The position numbers were made by a program, and so were the translations under genes. Shown here piece after piece: positions 7,364 to 15,306 of a stretch of DNA of 48,270 nt (positions are counted from its first letter, which is position 1; each line of letters starts with the position of its first letter). The notes beneath the pieces are model-generated. The model was given only the letters and a program-made list of their open reading frames with translations. It searched no databases and was not told the DNA's origin. The DNA is from Amycolatopsis bullii (GTDB lineage: Bacteria; Actinomycetota; Actinomycetes; Mycobacteriales; Pseudonocardiaceae): positions 1 through 48,270 of the forward strand of contig NZ_BNAW01000064.1 of the NCBI RefSeq assembly GCF_014654205.1, in the 5' to 3' direction.

Positions 7364-8640
7364 GCGAGGTAGGCGAGTTCCGGGTGCGCGGCGGCGTAGG
7401 CGTCGAGCAGCCGCCGGGCGACCGGCACCGAGCCGACCAGCGGGTGCAGCGCGAACGCCCGCAGCGCCGCCGCGCGCGAACCCGTCGTCGCCGCCTCGAT
7501 CACCGCCCGCTCGACGGCCTTGACCGTCGTCACCAGGCCCAGTGCGTGGCCGGGCAGGGGCCCGGTGGCGAGCGGGTGGGCGCCGCCGGCGTCGACCGCG
7601 CACGGGACCTCGACAACCGCGTCGCCCGGCACGCCGGGGAGCGCGGAACCGTTGCGGACGTTGAGGATCAGCGTCGTGCGCTCGCCGCGCGCGAGGGCGC
7701 GCATCAAAGCCAGCGCGACCTTCTCGTAGCCGCCGCCTTCGAGGTCGTCACGCTCACCCTCGCGCGTCTCGGCCATGTACGTGGCTTCGCGTTCCAAGCG
7801 CGTGCGTTCCCACGACGCCAGCGAGGGGTCCGCGTAGAACCCGCGTTGCTGCTCCAGCAGGAACTCACCGCGCGACGCCGAATCGGCGGTCTCGCGCGCG
7901 AAGTAGAAGTAGTGCAGGTATTCGTTGGGGATCGCGCCGAGCGTGCGCAGCCAATCCGCGCCGAAGAGCCTGCCCTCCTCGAACGACTCGCACGCGGCGG
8001 TGTCGGCGAGCAGCCGCGGCAGGACGTCCTCGCCGCCGATGCGGACCGAGCGCAGCCAGCCGAGGTGGTTGAGCCCCGCGTAGTCGAACTTCGCCGCCGC
8101 CGCGTCGATCCCGAGGGCCCGGGCGACGCGGCGGCACAACCCGACCGGGGAGTCGCAGATGCCGATCACCCGGCCGCCGAGGTGCGCGGCCATCGCTTCG
8201 GTGACCAGCCCGGCGGGGTTGGTGAAGTTGACCACCCACGCGCGCGGCGCCAGCTCGCCGATCAGCCGGGCGAGGGCGACCGCCACCGGGACCGTCCGCA
8301 GCCCGTAGGCGATCCCGCCCGCGCCGACGGTTTCCTGGCCCAGCACGCCTTCCGCGTGCGCGATCCGCTCGTCCAGCCGCCGTCCGCGCAGGCCGCCGAC
8401 GCGGACGGCCGAGAACACGAAGTCCACATCGGACACCGCGGCGGCCAGGTCGGTGGTGGTGCACACCCGCGGCGCGTTCGCCGCACCGGCGGCCTGCTCG
8501 GCCAGGACCCGTTCGATCGCCGCCAGCCGCCCGGCGTCGACGTCGTGCAGGACGAGCTCGGCGATTTCGCCGCCGTCCAGCAGGGCCCCGTGCACCAGCG
8601 GCACGCGGAACCCGCCGCCGCCGAGGATCGCCAGCCTCAT
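7360..8640 (-). CDS. Family 4 glycoside hydrolase (6-phospho-glycosidase type)
   Basis: A 426-residue GH4 enzyme, a family that hydrolyses (phospho)glycosides by an NAD+- and Mn2+-dependent redox-elimination mechanism. The N-terminus MRLAILGGGGFRVP is the NAD-binding loop. VNFTNPAGLV, GICDSPVGLC (metal-binding Cys) and GLNHLGW (metal-binding His) are the family signatures, near residues 140-225. Similarity begins at the ATG at 8640, although the frame remains open upstream. It diverges from a PfkB-family sugar kinase, suggesting joint handling of a phosphorylated sugar. No PTS or ABC transporter is adjacent. Its stop codon overlaps the SDR stop at CTAG 7360-7363. Confidence 0.88.
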   Translation of the reverse strand: MRLAILGGGGFRVPLVHGALLDGGEIAELVLHDVDAGRLAAIERVLAEQAAGAANAPRVCTTTDLAAAVSDVDFVFSAVRVGGLRGRRLDERIAHAEGVLGQETVGAGGIAYGLRTVPVAVALARLIGELAPRAWVVNFTNPAGLVTEAMAAHLGGRVIGICDSPVGLCRRVARALGIDAAAAKFDYAGLNHLGWLRSVRIGGEDVLPRLLADTAACESFEEGRLFGADWLRTLGAIPNEYLHYFYFARETADSASRGEFLLEQQRGFYADPSLASWERTRLEREATYMAETREGERDDLEGGGYEKVALALMRALARGERTTLILNVRNGSALPGVPGDAVVEVPCAVDAGGAHPLATGPLPGHALGLVTTVKAVERAVIEAATTGSRAAALRAFALHPLVGSVPVARRLLDAYAAAHPELAYLA

Positions 8641-8799
8641 CGCGGGGCACTTCCCTCGACCGAGTGACACCCAAGCCGCATCCGCCGACCCTAGCAGCCG
8701 GGAGCGCGCAATCCGTGGCCGAAACGGTCCAGCTCTTGCGAATCTCGCGCCGCTGACGCAGGCTCGGGCCGACCGCTGCGTGATCCCCCGGAGGCGCCC

Positions 8800-9825
8800 G
8801 TGCCGGCTGAGCCCGCACCCGAAACCGATGTCTTCCTGTCCGGCCTGCTGTTCTTCGACCTGGTCTTCACCGGGCTCGAGCACCCACCGGCCCCGGGCAC
8901 CGAGGTGTGGACGGGCGGCATGGGCTCGGGACCGGGCGGGATCGCGAACTTCGCGGTCGCGCTGAGCCGGCTCGGCCTGCGGACGTCGCTGGCGGCGGCG
9001 TTCGGCACCGACGTCTACGGGCGGTACTGCTGGGACGTGCTGGCCCGGCAGGAGCACATCGACCTGTCGCGGTCGCGGCGGTTCCCGGAGTGGCACTCGC
9101 CGGTGACGGTCTCGCTGGCCTACGCGGGCGACCGCGCGATGGTCACCCACGGCCACCCGCCGCCCGTGCCGGTCGCGGACCTCGCCGGTTCGCCGCCGCC
9201 GAGCCGCGCGACGGTGGCGCACATCGGGCTCGACACGGCCGAGTGGGTCCACGCCGCGCACCAGAACGGCAGCCTGGTGTTCGCCGACGTCGGCTGGGAC
9301 CCGTCCGAGGCCTGGTCGCCCGCGCTGCTGGAGCAGCTGGCGTGCTGCCACGCGTTCCTGCCGAACGAGATCGAGGCGATGCGCTACACCCGCACGGACA
9401 CGCCCGAAGCGGCGCTGTCGCGGCTCGCGGAGCTGGTCCCGATCGCGGTGATCACCCGCGGCGGCGAGGGCGTGCTGGCGGTCGACGGGACGACCGGCGA
9501 AACGGCGGCGATCCCGGCGCTCCCGGTGGACGTGCTCGACGCCACGGGCGCGGGCGACGTGTTCGGCGCCGGGTTCGTGGCCGCGACGCTGACCGGCTGG
9601 CCGCTGGTGGAGCGCCTCCGGTTCGCGTGCCTCACGGCGAGCCTGTCGGTCCAGCACTTCGGCGGCGCGCTCGCGGCCCCGGGCTGGCACGAGATCGCGC
9701 AGTGGCACGCGCGGACCCGCAGCCCGGAGTACGCGTTCCTGGACGAGGTGCTGCCGTCGGAAACCGTGGCCGGCATCCGCCGCGGCCCGGTGACCCTCGG
9801 GTTCGGCGACGACAGCTGGCGCTGA
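8800..9825 (+). CDS. PfkB-family carbohydrate kinase
   Basis: A 341-residue ribokinase-like sugar or nucleoside kinase. GGMGSGPGGIANFAVALSRLG near residue 40 is the PfkB N-terminal signature. DVLDATGAGDVFGAGFVAATL near residue 245 is the C-terminal signature with the catalytic Asp in GAGD. The GTG at 8800 is preceded by GGAGG. It diverges from the GH4 gene with a 159-bp gap in which I see no clear operator. The GH4/kinase pairing suggests catabolism of a glycoside-derived sugar. The specific sugar is not evident. The last codons run into a strong hairpin at 9821-9851. Confidence 0.87.
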   Translation: MPAEPAPETDVFLSGLLFFDLVFTGLEHPPAPGTEVWTGGMGSGPGGIANFAVALSRLGLRTSLAAAFGTDVYGRYCWDVLARQEHIDLSRSRRFPEWHSPVTVSLAYAGDRAMVTHGHPPPVPVADLAGSPPPSRATVAHIGLDTAEWVHAAHQNGSLVFADVGWDPSEAWSPALLEQLACCHAFLPNEIEAMRYTRTDTPEAALSRLAELVPIAVITRGGEGVLAVDGTTGETAAIPALPVDVLDATGAGDVFGAGFVAATLTGWPLVERLRFACLTASLSVQHFGGALAAPGWHEIAQWHARTRSPEYAFLDEVLPSETVAGIRRGPVTLGFGDDSWR

Positions 9826-9851
9826 CCGGGACCGGGCGGGTCCCGGTCAGC
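9821..9851. terminator. Bidirectional hairpin between convergent genes
   Basis: A perfect 13-bp inverted repeat (GCTGACCGGGACC at 9821-9833 with 9839-9851) around a 5-nt loop. It overlaps the kinase stop codon and lies 10 bp past the end of the convergent sugar dehydrogenase gene. There is no T-tract, as is usual in high-GC actinomycetes. Confidence 0.7.
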
Positions 9852-9860
9852 ACCGCCGTC

Positions 9861-11918
9861 TCACCCCACCGACACCCGCAGGATCTGGTTGTGGCTGTTG
9901 TGCGGGATGCCGTCCTTGTCACCGTCCACGCTGGTCGCCAGCCACAGCTGGCTGCCCGGCGCGGGCTCGACCGTCCGCAACCGGCCGTAGGTGCCGGTGA
10001 AGAACGACTGGACGTTCGTCAGCGTGTCCCCGCTGATCACCGCCCGGTAGAGCCGCGTGCCGCGCTCGCACGCCACGTACAGCGCGCCGTTGACGACCGC
10101 GATTCCGCTGCACGAAGCCTGCGCCACCGGGTACGTCCGCTTCGGGGCGACGAAGCCGTCGCACGAACCCGACGTCCCTTCGCACGAAGGCCAGCCGTAG
10201 TTGCCGCCCTTCTCGATCAGGTTCGTCTCGTCCATGACGTTGTTGCCGAACTCCTGCTCCCACAGCCTGCCCTGGGCGTCGAACGCCAGGCCCTGGATGT
10301 TGCGGTGCCCGTAGCTCCACACCGCGTTGCGGAACGGGTTGTCCGCCGGGATCGAGCCGTCCGGGTTGATCCGCAGCACCTTCCCGTTGAGGCTGCTCGT
10401 GTTCGGCGCGGTGGCGCTGTTCTGCGCGTCGCCCGTGCCCGCGAACAGGTACCGGCCGTCCGGGCTGAACCGCAGGCGGCCGCCGTTGTGGTACTTGTTG
10501 CGCGCGATGCCGGTCAGCAGGACCTGCTCGGAGCCCAGGTCGAGCGAGTCCGCGGCCGGGTCGTACTTGACCCGCACGATCCGGTTGTCGCTCGCCGAGG
10601 TGTGGAAGAGGTAGAGCCAGTGGTCGGTGGCGAACGACACCGGGTTGATCTCCAGGCCCAGCAGGCCGCCCTCGCCGTCGGTGTCGTCCACCCCCGGCAC
10701 GGTGCCGATCGTCGTCTTCGCCCCGGTCGCGGGGTTCAGGTGGACGATGTCGTGCACGTCGCGCTGGGTGTAGAGGACGGTGCCGTCCGGCAGGGTCGTC
10801 AGGCCCCACACGACGTCGTCGTCCGTGGTGACCTGCGTGGCACCGCAGACGCCCTGCGACGGCGAGCAGCTCGACCCGCCGGTGGTGGTGACGTCCAGGA
10901 CCGGGGTGCTCGGCGCGCTGAGGTTGCCGTTGCGGTCCACGGCCCGCACCTGCAGGTGGTACGCCGTGGCCGGGGTCAGGCCGCCGAGCGTGGTGCTCGC
11001 GGTGTCCGACGTCCCGATCTGCGTGCCACCGTCGTAGATCCGGTACCCGGTGACGCCCACGTCGTCGGTGGACGCCGTCCACGCGAGGCCGATCGACGTG
11101 CTGTTCACCGCGGTGGTGTGCACGTTCGACGGCGCGGACGGCGGCGTGTGGTCGTCGGACGGCGGCGTCTTCACCACGAGCGTCCCGCTGGCCTGCGAGA
11201 CGTTCCCGGCCGCGTCCCGCGCGTTGACGTAGAAGCCGTAGCTGCCGTTCGGGCCGAGGTTGCCGCAGGTCGCGGTGAGCGCGCCGGTCGTGCTCGCGCA
11301 GAGCTGGCCGTCGCGGTAGACGTCGTAGCCCGTGACCCCGACGTCGTCGGTGGCCGCGGTCCACTCGATCGTGGCGCTGGTGGACGTGACCCCGACGAGT
11401 GCCGGCGTGCCCGGCGGTGACGGCGGCTGGACGTCACCGGCCGAGCCGTAGACACCGAATTCCTGCAGCGAATAGCCCCTCGACGCGTCGGTGCGGCAGC
11501 GTTTCGTGCCGTAGACCCGGACGTACCGGCCGGTGCCGTCGAGGGAGGTCAGGTCCTCGACGCCGCCCTTGCCCGCGGTCGTCGCGTAGATCTTCGTCCA
11601 CGTGACGTGGTCGGCCGAGGTGTCGATTTCGTAGGCGGTGGCGCAGGAAGCGTCCCACTGCAGCCGGACGCGGCTGACGTGCACGGCCGCGCCCAGGTCG
11701 ACGTATATCCACTGTGGATCGACGCCGGACGCGCTCGCCCAGCGGGTCCTCGAGTTCCCGTCGACCGCGTTCGCCGCCGGGCAGCACCCGCCCGAGGACG
11801 ACACCGTCACCGGCTTTCCCTGTGACAGCAAGGGGTCGGCGGCCTCCGCCGGCCCTGCTGTGATCGTCGCGGCGGCGAGCGCAAGAGCGATCGCCCCCGC
11901 CCGAATCCGTCTGCTCAT
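9861..11918 (-). CDS. Secreted GSDH/sorbosone-type PQQ sugar dehydrogenase with discoidin and FN3 domains
   Basis: A 685-residue secreted protein. Order: signal peptide (about 1-27, ending GPAEA), discoidin/F5-8C-type domain (28-155, LLSQGKPVTVSS to YSLQEFGVYGS), two fibronectin type III domains (about 163-250 and 258-345, both with WTA-TDDVGVTGY), then a six-bladed GSDH-type propeller (about 350-685). Propeller landmarks are EGGLLGLEINP, YHNGGRLRFSPDGRYLFAGTGD, WSYGHRNIQGLAFD and ETNLIEKGGNYGWPSCEG, with the conserved His and Arg of soluble PQQ glucose dehydrogenases. It probably oxidises a sugar or polymer end outside the cell while anchored by carbohydrate-binding modules. The ATG at 11918 has GGAGG correctly spaced; an ATG at 11930 would lie upstream of that site. 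Confidence 0.85.
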   Translation of the reverse strand: MSRRIRAGAIALALAAATITAGPAEAADPLLSQGKPVTVSSSGGCCPAANAVDGNSRTRWASASGVDPQWIYVDLGAAVHVSRVRLQWDASCATAYEIDTSADHVTWTKIYATTAGKGGVEDLTSLDGTGRYVRVYGTKRCRTDASRGYSLQEFGVYGSAGDVQPPSPPGTPALVGVTSTSATIEWTAATDDVGVTGYDVYRDGQLCASTTGALTATCGNLGPNGSYGFYVNARDAAGNVSQASGTLVVKTPPSDDHTPPSAPSNVHTTAVNSTSIGLAWTASTDDVGVTGYRIYDGGTQIGTSDTASTTLGGLTPATAYHLQVRAVDRNGNLSAPSTPVLDVTTTGGSSCSPSQGVCGATQVTTDDDVVWGLTTLPDGTVLYTQRDVHDIVHLNPATGAKTTIGTVPGVDDTDGEGGLLGLEINPVSFATDHWLYLFHTSASDNRIVRVKYDPAADSLDLGSEQVLLTGIARNKYHNGGRLRFSPDGRYLFAGTGDAQNSATAPNTSSLNGKVLRINPDGSIPADNPFRNAVWSYGHRNIQGLAFDAQGRLWEQEFGNNVMDETNLIEKGGNYGWPSCEGTSGSCDGFVAPKRTYPVAQASCSGIAVVNGALYVACERGTRLYRAVISGDTLTNVQSFFTGTYGRLRTVEPAPGSQLWLATSVDGDKDGIPHNSHNQILRVSVG

Positions 11919-12040
11919 TCCGTCCTCCATCTGGTGAATGACGGCGGAGCGCTCCCGGATCGCGCAAGGCGATCTCGTCAGCGACCCTACGAGTGAACGG
12001 CCCAGGTGGCAACCGTCATCCCGCTCGGCGGAAAGCGGAT

Positions 12041-12895
12041 TCAGCCCCGCAGCACCCGCCCGAGGAAACCCCGGATGTACCCGGCAATGGCGTCCAAGTG
12101 CGTTTCCAGTGCGAAATGGCCGGAATCGAGCAGGTGGATTTCGGCGTCGGGCAGATCCCGGCCGTAGGCGCGGGCGCCGTCGGCGATGAAAATTTCATCG
12201 TTCCCGCCCCAGACGGCCAGCAGCGGCACCCGGCTGGTCCGGAAGTATTCGTGGAACTTCGGGTACAGGGCGATGTTGTGGTGGTAATCGGCGAGCAGCG
12301 CCTGCTGGATCGCCGCGGCGCCGGGCCGGTCCAGCAGCGCCTGGTCGTGGATCCAGACGTCCGGGCTGACCAGCGACGGATCGGGCACGCCGTCGAGGTA
12401 CTGCGCCTTGGTGGCTTCGAGGGTGACCATGCCACGCAGGTCGTCTTCGGAGAGCGTGCCGGCGGCCAGCTTCTGCGGCAGCCCGGCGCCCAGGCCCTCG
12501 ACGTAGGCGTTGCCGTTCTGCGTGACGATCGCGGTCACCCGGTCCGGGTTCGCGGCCGCGATGCGCAGGCCCACCGGCGCGCCGAAGTCCTGGATGTAAA
12601 GCGCGAAGCGGCCGAGGCCTAGCTCGTCGAGCAGGCCGAGGGTGAGTTCGGCGAGCGCGTCGAAGGTGTAGGCGAATTCGCCGGTGGGCGGCGCGTCGGA
12701 CGCACCGGCGCCGAGGTAGTCCGGCGCGACGACGTGGTAGCGGTCGGCCAGCGCCGGGATGAGGTGCCGGAACATGTGCGAGCTCGTCGGGAAGCCGTGG
12801 AGCAGCACGATCGCGGGGGCGTCGGCGGGGCCGGCCTCCCGGTGGAACAGCCGGTGCCCGGCGACGGTGGCGTAGCGGTGGTGCACGGTGACCAT
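12041..12895 (-). CDS. Alpha/beta hydrolase (epoxide hydrolase/haloalkane dehalogenase-like)
   Basis: A 284-residue alpha/beta-hydrolase fold protein. The oxyanion motif LLHGFPTSSHMF is near residue 30. The nucleophile elbow IQDFGAPVG has Asp rather than Ser, as in epoxide hydrolases and haloalkane dehalogenases. The late WGGNDEIF acid and SGHFALETH histidine complete the triad. I therefore predict epoxide or halide hydrolysis rather than ester cleavage. The ATG at 12895 follows AGAGGAAG; an ATG 15 nt upstream lacks a ribosome site. It diverges from a CGNR zinc-finger regulator whose gene starts 97 bp away, a common arrangement for regulator and target. Confidence 0.85.
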   Translation of the reverse strand: MVTVHHRYATVAGHRLFHREAGPADAPAIVLLHGFPTSSHMFRHLIPALADRYHVVAPDYLGAGASDAPPTGEFAYTFDALAELTLGLLDELGLGRFALYIQDFGAPVGLRIAAANPDRVTAIVTQNGNAYVEGLGAGLPQKLAAGTLSEDDLRGMVTLEATKAQYLDGVPDPSLVSPDVWIHDQALLDRPGAAAIQQALLADYHHNIALYPKFHEYFRTSRVPLLAVWGGNDEIFIADGARAYGRDLPDAEIHLLDSGHFALETHLDAIAGYIRGFLGRVLRG

Positions 12896-12992
12896 GGCGC
12901 TTCCTCTCATGTTTATTACTTCATTTATCCATGAGACGGCGTAGGCTGTCAACGGTCGGGGACACTTCGGGGACGGACTTCGGGAGGCGGAC
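12896..12992. promoter_or_regulatory. AT-rich divergent promoter region
   Basis: A 97-bp gap between divergent hydrolase and CGNR-regulator genes. It contains an unusually AT-rich core (12910-12929) flanked by the inverted pair CTCATG (12906-12911) and CATGAG (12930-12935). The core is a likely overlapping -10 region and regulator site. Confidence 0.5.
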
Positions 12993-13547
12993 ATGGTCAC
13001 GGCGGCACCCGGCGAGGACCGCTCGCCGGCATTGGCACTGGTCAACACCGCGCGCGTGACGGGAGACGACCTCGCCACGCCCGCACTCGCTGCTTCGTGG
13101 CTGACTTCGCACGAGCTGGCGGCGGCTGTCCCGGACGCGGCTTCGCTGAGCCGGTTGACGGAGTTGCGCGCGGCGGTCCGCGAGCTGCTGGCGGCCTCGG
13201 CGGAAGGCCGGGCGCCGGAAGCGGCGGCGGTGTCGGCGGTGAACGCGGCGGCCGGCGCGGACGGGGCCACCCTTGCGCTGACCTGGGGTGCAGGACCGGT
13301 CCGCGAGTGGGTCAGCACCCGCCCGGGCAGCCTCGACGCGGCGGTGGCGGCGTTGGCGCGGGACGCGATCGAGGTGGTGAGCGGAGAGCTGGGGCCGCTG
13401 GTGCGCCCGTGCGAGGCCCACGGCTGCATCAGGTACTACGTCCGCGAGCACGCCCGCCGCCGCTGGTGCTCGACCACCTGCGGCGACCGGGTCCGCGCGG
13501 CCCGCCACCAGCGGCTGCTGGTGGAACAGCGCGACCGGTCCCGGTGA
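12993..13547 (+). CDS. CGNR-type zinc-finger (ABATE) regulator
   Basis: A 184-residue protein of the ABATE/CGNR family, predicted stress-type transcription regulators common in actinomycetes. The N-terminal part (LALVNTARV to about 125) is the ABATE-like domain. Residues 134-175 hold the C-terminal zinc finger, with C-x4-C spacing (CEAHGC), then WCSTTCGDRVRAARH. The hallmark CGNR is CGDR here, a conservative variant with all four cysteines kept. The ATG has GGGAGG upstream. Divergence from the hydrolase at 12895 suggests that gene is its target. Confidence 0.82.
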   Translation: MVTAAPGEDRSPALALVNTARVTGDDLATPALAASWLTSHELAAAVPDAASLSRLTELRAAVRELLAASAEGRAPEAAAVSAVNAAAGADGATLALTWGAGPVREWVSTRPGSLDAAVAALARDAIEVVSGELGPLVRPCEAHGCIRYYVREHARRRWCSTTCGDRVRAARHQRLLVEQRDRSR

Positions 13548-13588
13548 GACGCGCTTGAGGCCCGGCCCGCGGTCGGCGGTCTCCTCCG

Positions 13589-14344
13589 CTAGTCGACCAA
13601 GGCGCCGCAGCTGATGTTCACCGTTGCCGCCGTCATCGAGGCCGCCCGGTCCGAGGCCACGAAGGCCGCCACCGCGCCCACGTCGGCCAGGGTGGCCGCG
13701 CGGCCGAGCATGGTCTTGCCCGCGATGTTCTCCGTCAGCTCCGCGCGGCCCGCGAAATCCTCCGGGAGCGTCTCCGGGATACCGCCCGTGCGGAGGGTCA
13801 CCGTGCGGATTCCGTGCGGGCCCAGCTCGGCCGCGAGCTGGCGGCGCATCGCCTCCACCGCGTGGAACGCCACCTGCAGCCCGCCGACCGCGAACTCGCG
13901 GACCGGCTCGGCCGCGCCGCCGAAGAACAAGATCGCCCCGGACCGCCGGGCGATCATGTGGCGGGCCGCCGCGCGGGCGGTCAGGAACTGGGTGCGCACG
14001 GCCGTCACCACCGGGCGCTCGTAGTCCGCGAGCGCCATGTCGGCCAGCGGTGTTCCCTGGACGTCGCCGTGGGGGATGAGGTTGACCGAAACGTCGATCC
14101 CGCCCTCGGCGGCGACCGCGGCGGCGTGCTCGTCCACCGCTCGCTCGTCGAGGGCGTCGACCACCGCCGTCTCGGCCCGGCCGCCGTCCTCGCGGATCCG
14201 GGCGGCCACCTCCTCCAGCCGGGCGCGGGTCCGGCCGGCGAGGAACACCCGCGCCCCTTCCGCGGCGAACGCGGTGGCGACGGCCGTGCCGATCCGCCCC
14301 GCGGCGCCGTAGACGATCGCGTTCTTGCCGTCGAGCAACGTCAT
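13589..14344 (-). CDS. SDR family oxidoreductase
   Basis: A 251-residue short-chain dehydrogenase-like protein. AIVYGAAGRIGTAVATAFAAEG is the cofactor loop (GxxGRIG), followed by FLAGRTRARLEE. The catalytic region is atypical: LFFGGAAEPVREFAVGGLQVAFHAVEAMRRQ lacks the standard Tyr-x-x-x-Lys, so activity is uncertain. The C-terminal GRAATLADVGAVAAFVASDRAASMTAATVNISCG is typical of the family. The ATG at 14344 follows GGGAGG. It is the last gene of a four-gene minus-strand cluster (17333 to 13589), 62 bp after the SCO6745-family gene. Confidence 0.78.
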   Translation of the reverse strand: MTLLDGKNAIVYGAAGRIGTAVATAFAAEGARVFLAGRTRARLEEVAARIREDGGRAETAVVDALDERAVDEHAAAVAAEGGIDVSVNLIPHGDVQGTPLADMALADYERPVVTAVRTQFLTARAAARHMIARRSGAILFFGGAAEPVREFAVGGLQVAFHAVEAMRRQLAAELGPHGIRTVTLRTGGIPETLPEDFAGRAELTENIAGKTMLGRAATLADVGAVAAFVASDRAASMTAATVNISCGALVD

Positions 14345-14406
14345 GGAGTCCTCCCGAGCGTCCGGTTCTGCCCCTGCGTCGAACGGGCGCACCCGGAATC
14401 GACGCA

Positions 14407-15234
14407 TCAGGGCCGCGGCACGCCCATCGGGTTCGGCACCGGGACCACGCCGGTGTCGATCACCGCCCGGCTCAGCGGCACGGCCAGCTCCAGCAGCCGC
14501 TCGACGTCGGCGCCCAGCGCCTCGACCGGCGCGGCCGCCAGGCGGTCCGTGTCCTCCTCGATCCGGCGGCGCAGCGCCCGGCCGTCGTCGGTCAGGACGC
14601 CGTCCGCGTCGAGGACGCCGCGGGCCCGCAACCGGTCCACCGCCGCGTCCCACTGGGCGTCCGACCAGCCTCGATGGGGCTGGATGTCCGCGCGGCCCAG
14701 CACGCCGTCACCGATGTGGGTGAGCGTGGTCTCCAGGCCGCCCAGCCCGGCGTGCACCGCCGCCAGGACGTGCCCGTCGCCGCGGTGCTCGCGCAGGATC
14801 GTCGCCGCCAGCCACAGCCGGGACAGCGGGTCCGCCGGCTCCGGCACCGCCGCCCACGCCGCCGCGAGCGGGCGGCCGTCGAACTCGCACGCGTCCACCG
14901 CCCGCCACAGCAGCGCGCTCAGCTCCGAGACGTCGGTGGCGACCGGGCGCAACGCCGAGGCCACCGCCTCCATCCGGGAGCCGACGACGGCCTCGGGCGA
15001 GGCGAACGACCACGCGTCCGGCAACGCCCGGGCCACCATCGAGGGCGCGAAGCCGAACAGCACCGCCGTCGCCGGTCCGGGGCCGATCGGGCCCAGGGGC
15101 GCCAGCCGCCCGGCGAAGTAGCCCATCCAGTAGCCGCGCAGTCCGGCCGCCTTCGCCGCTTCGGCCGTCTCGGCCGCGAAGTAGACGACGGCGTGCAACG
15201 GTTCCACGGCCGCCCAGAGACGGCGAGCTGTCAT
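14407..15234 (-). CDS. SCO6745-family protein
   Basis: A 275-residue predicted cytoplasmic helical protein resembling the actinobacterial SCO6745 family (start TARRLWAAVEPLHAVVYFAAE, then GLRGYWMGYFAGRLAPLG and FGFAPSMVARALPDAW). The C-terminal third (WSDAQWDAAVDRLRARGVLDADGVLTDDGRALRRRIEEDTD) looks like a winged-helix segment, so a regulatory role is possible, but no function is established that I know of. The ATG at 15234 has GAGGAG seven bases upstream; a GTG at 15240 falls inside that region. The gene sits 72 bp after P450 (2), probably in the same transcript. Confidence 0.7.
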   Translation of the reverse strand: MTARRLWAAVEPLHAVVYFAAETAEAAKAAGLRGYWMGYFAGRLAPLGPIGPGPATAVLFGFAPSMVARALPDAWSFASPEAVVGSRMEAVASALRPVATDVSELSALLWRAVDACEFDGRPLAAAWAAVPEPADPLSRLWLAATILREHRGDGHVLAAVHAGLGGLETTLTHIGDGVLGRADIQPHRGWSDAQWDAAVDRLRARGVLDADGVLTDDGRALRRRIEEDTDRLAAAPVEALGADVERLLELAVPLSRAVIDTGVVPVPNPMGVPRP

Positions 15235-15306
15235 GGCCACTCCTCACGGGATCGGACGTTCGCGCGGTCCAGCGTTCCAGACCGATCGCGCAGCCGCGCC
15301 CGGGAG

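Noticed and set aside
8641..9708. N-terminal extension of the GH4 gene in the same frame
   Set aside because: The NAD-binding loop begins at the ATG at 8640. The extension overlaps the divergent kinase gene and has no similarity.
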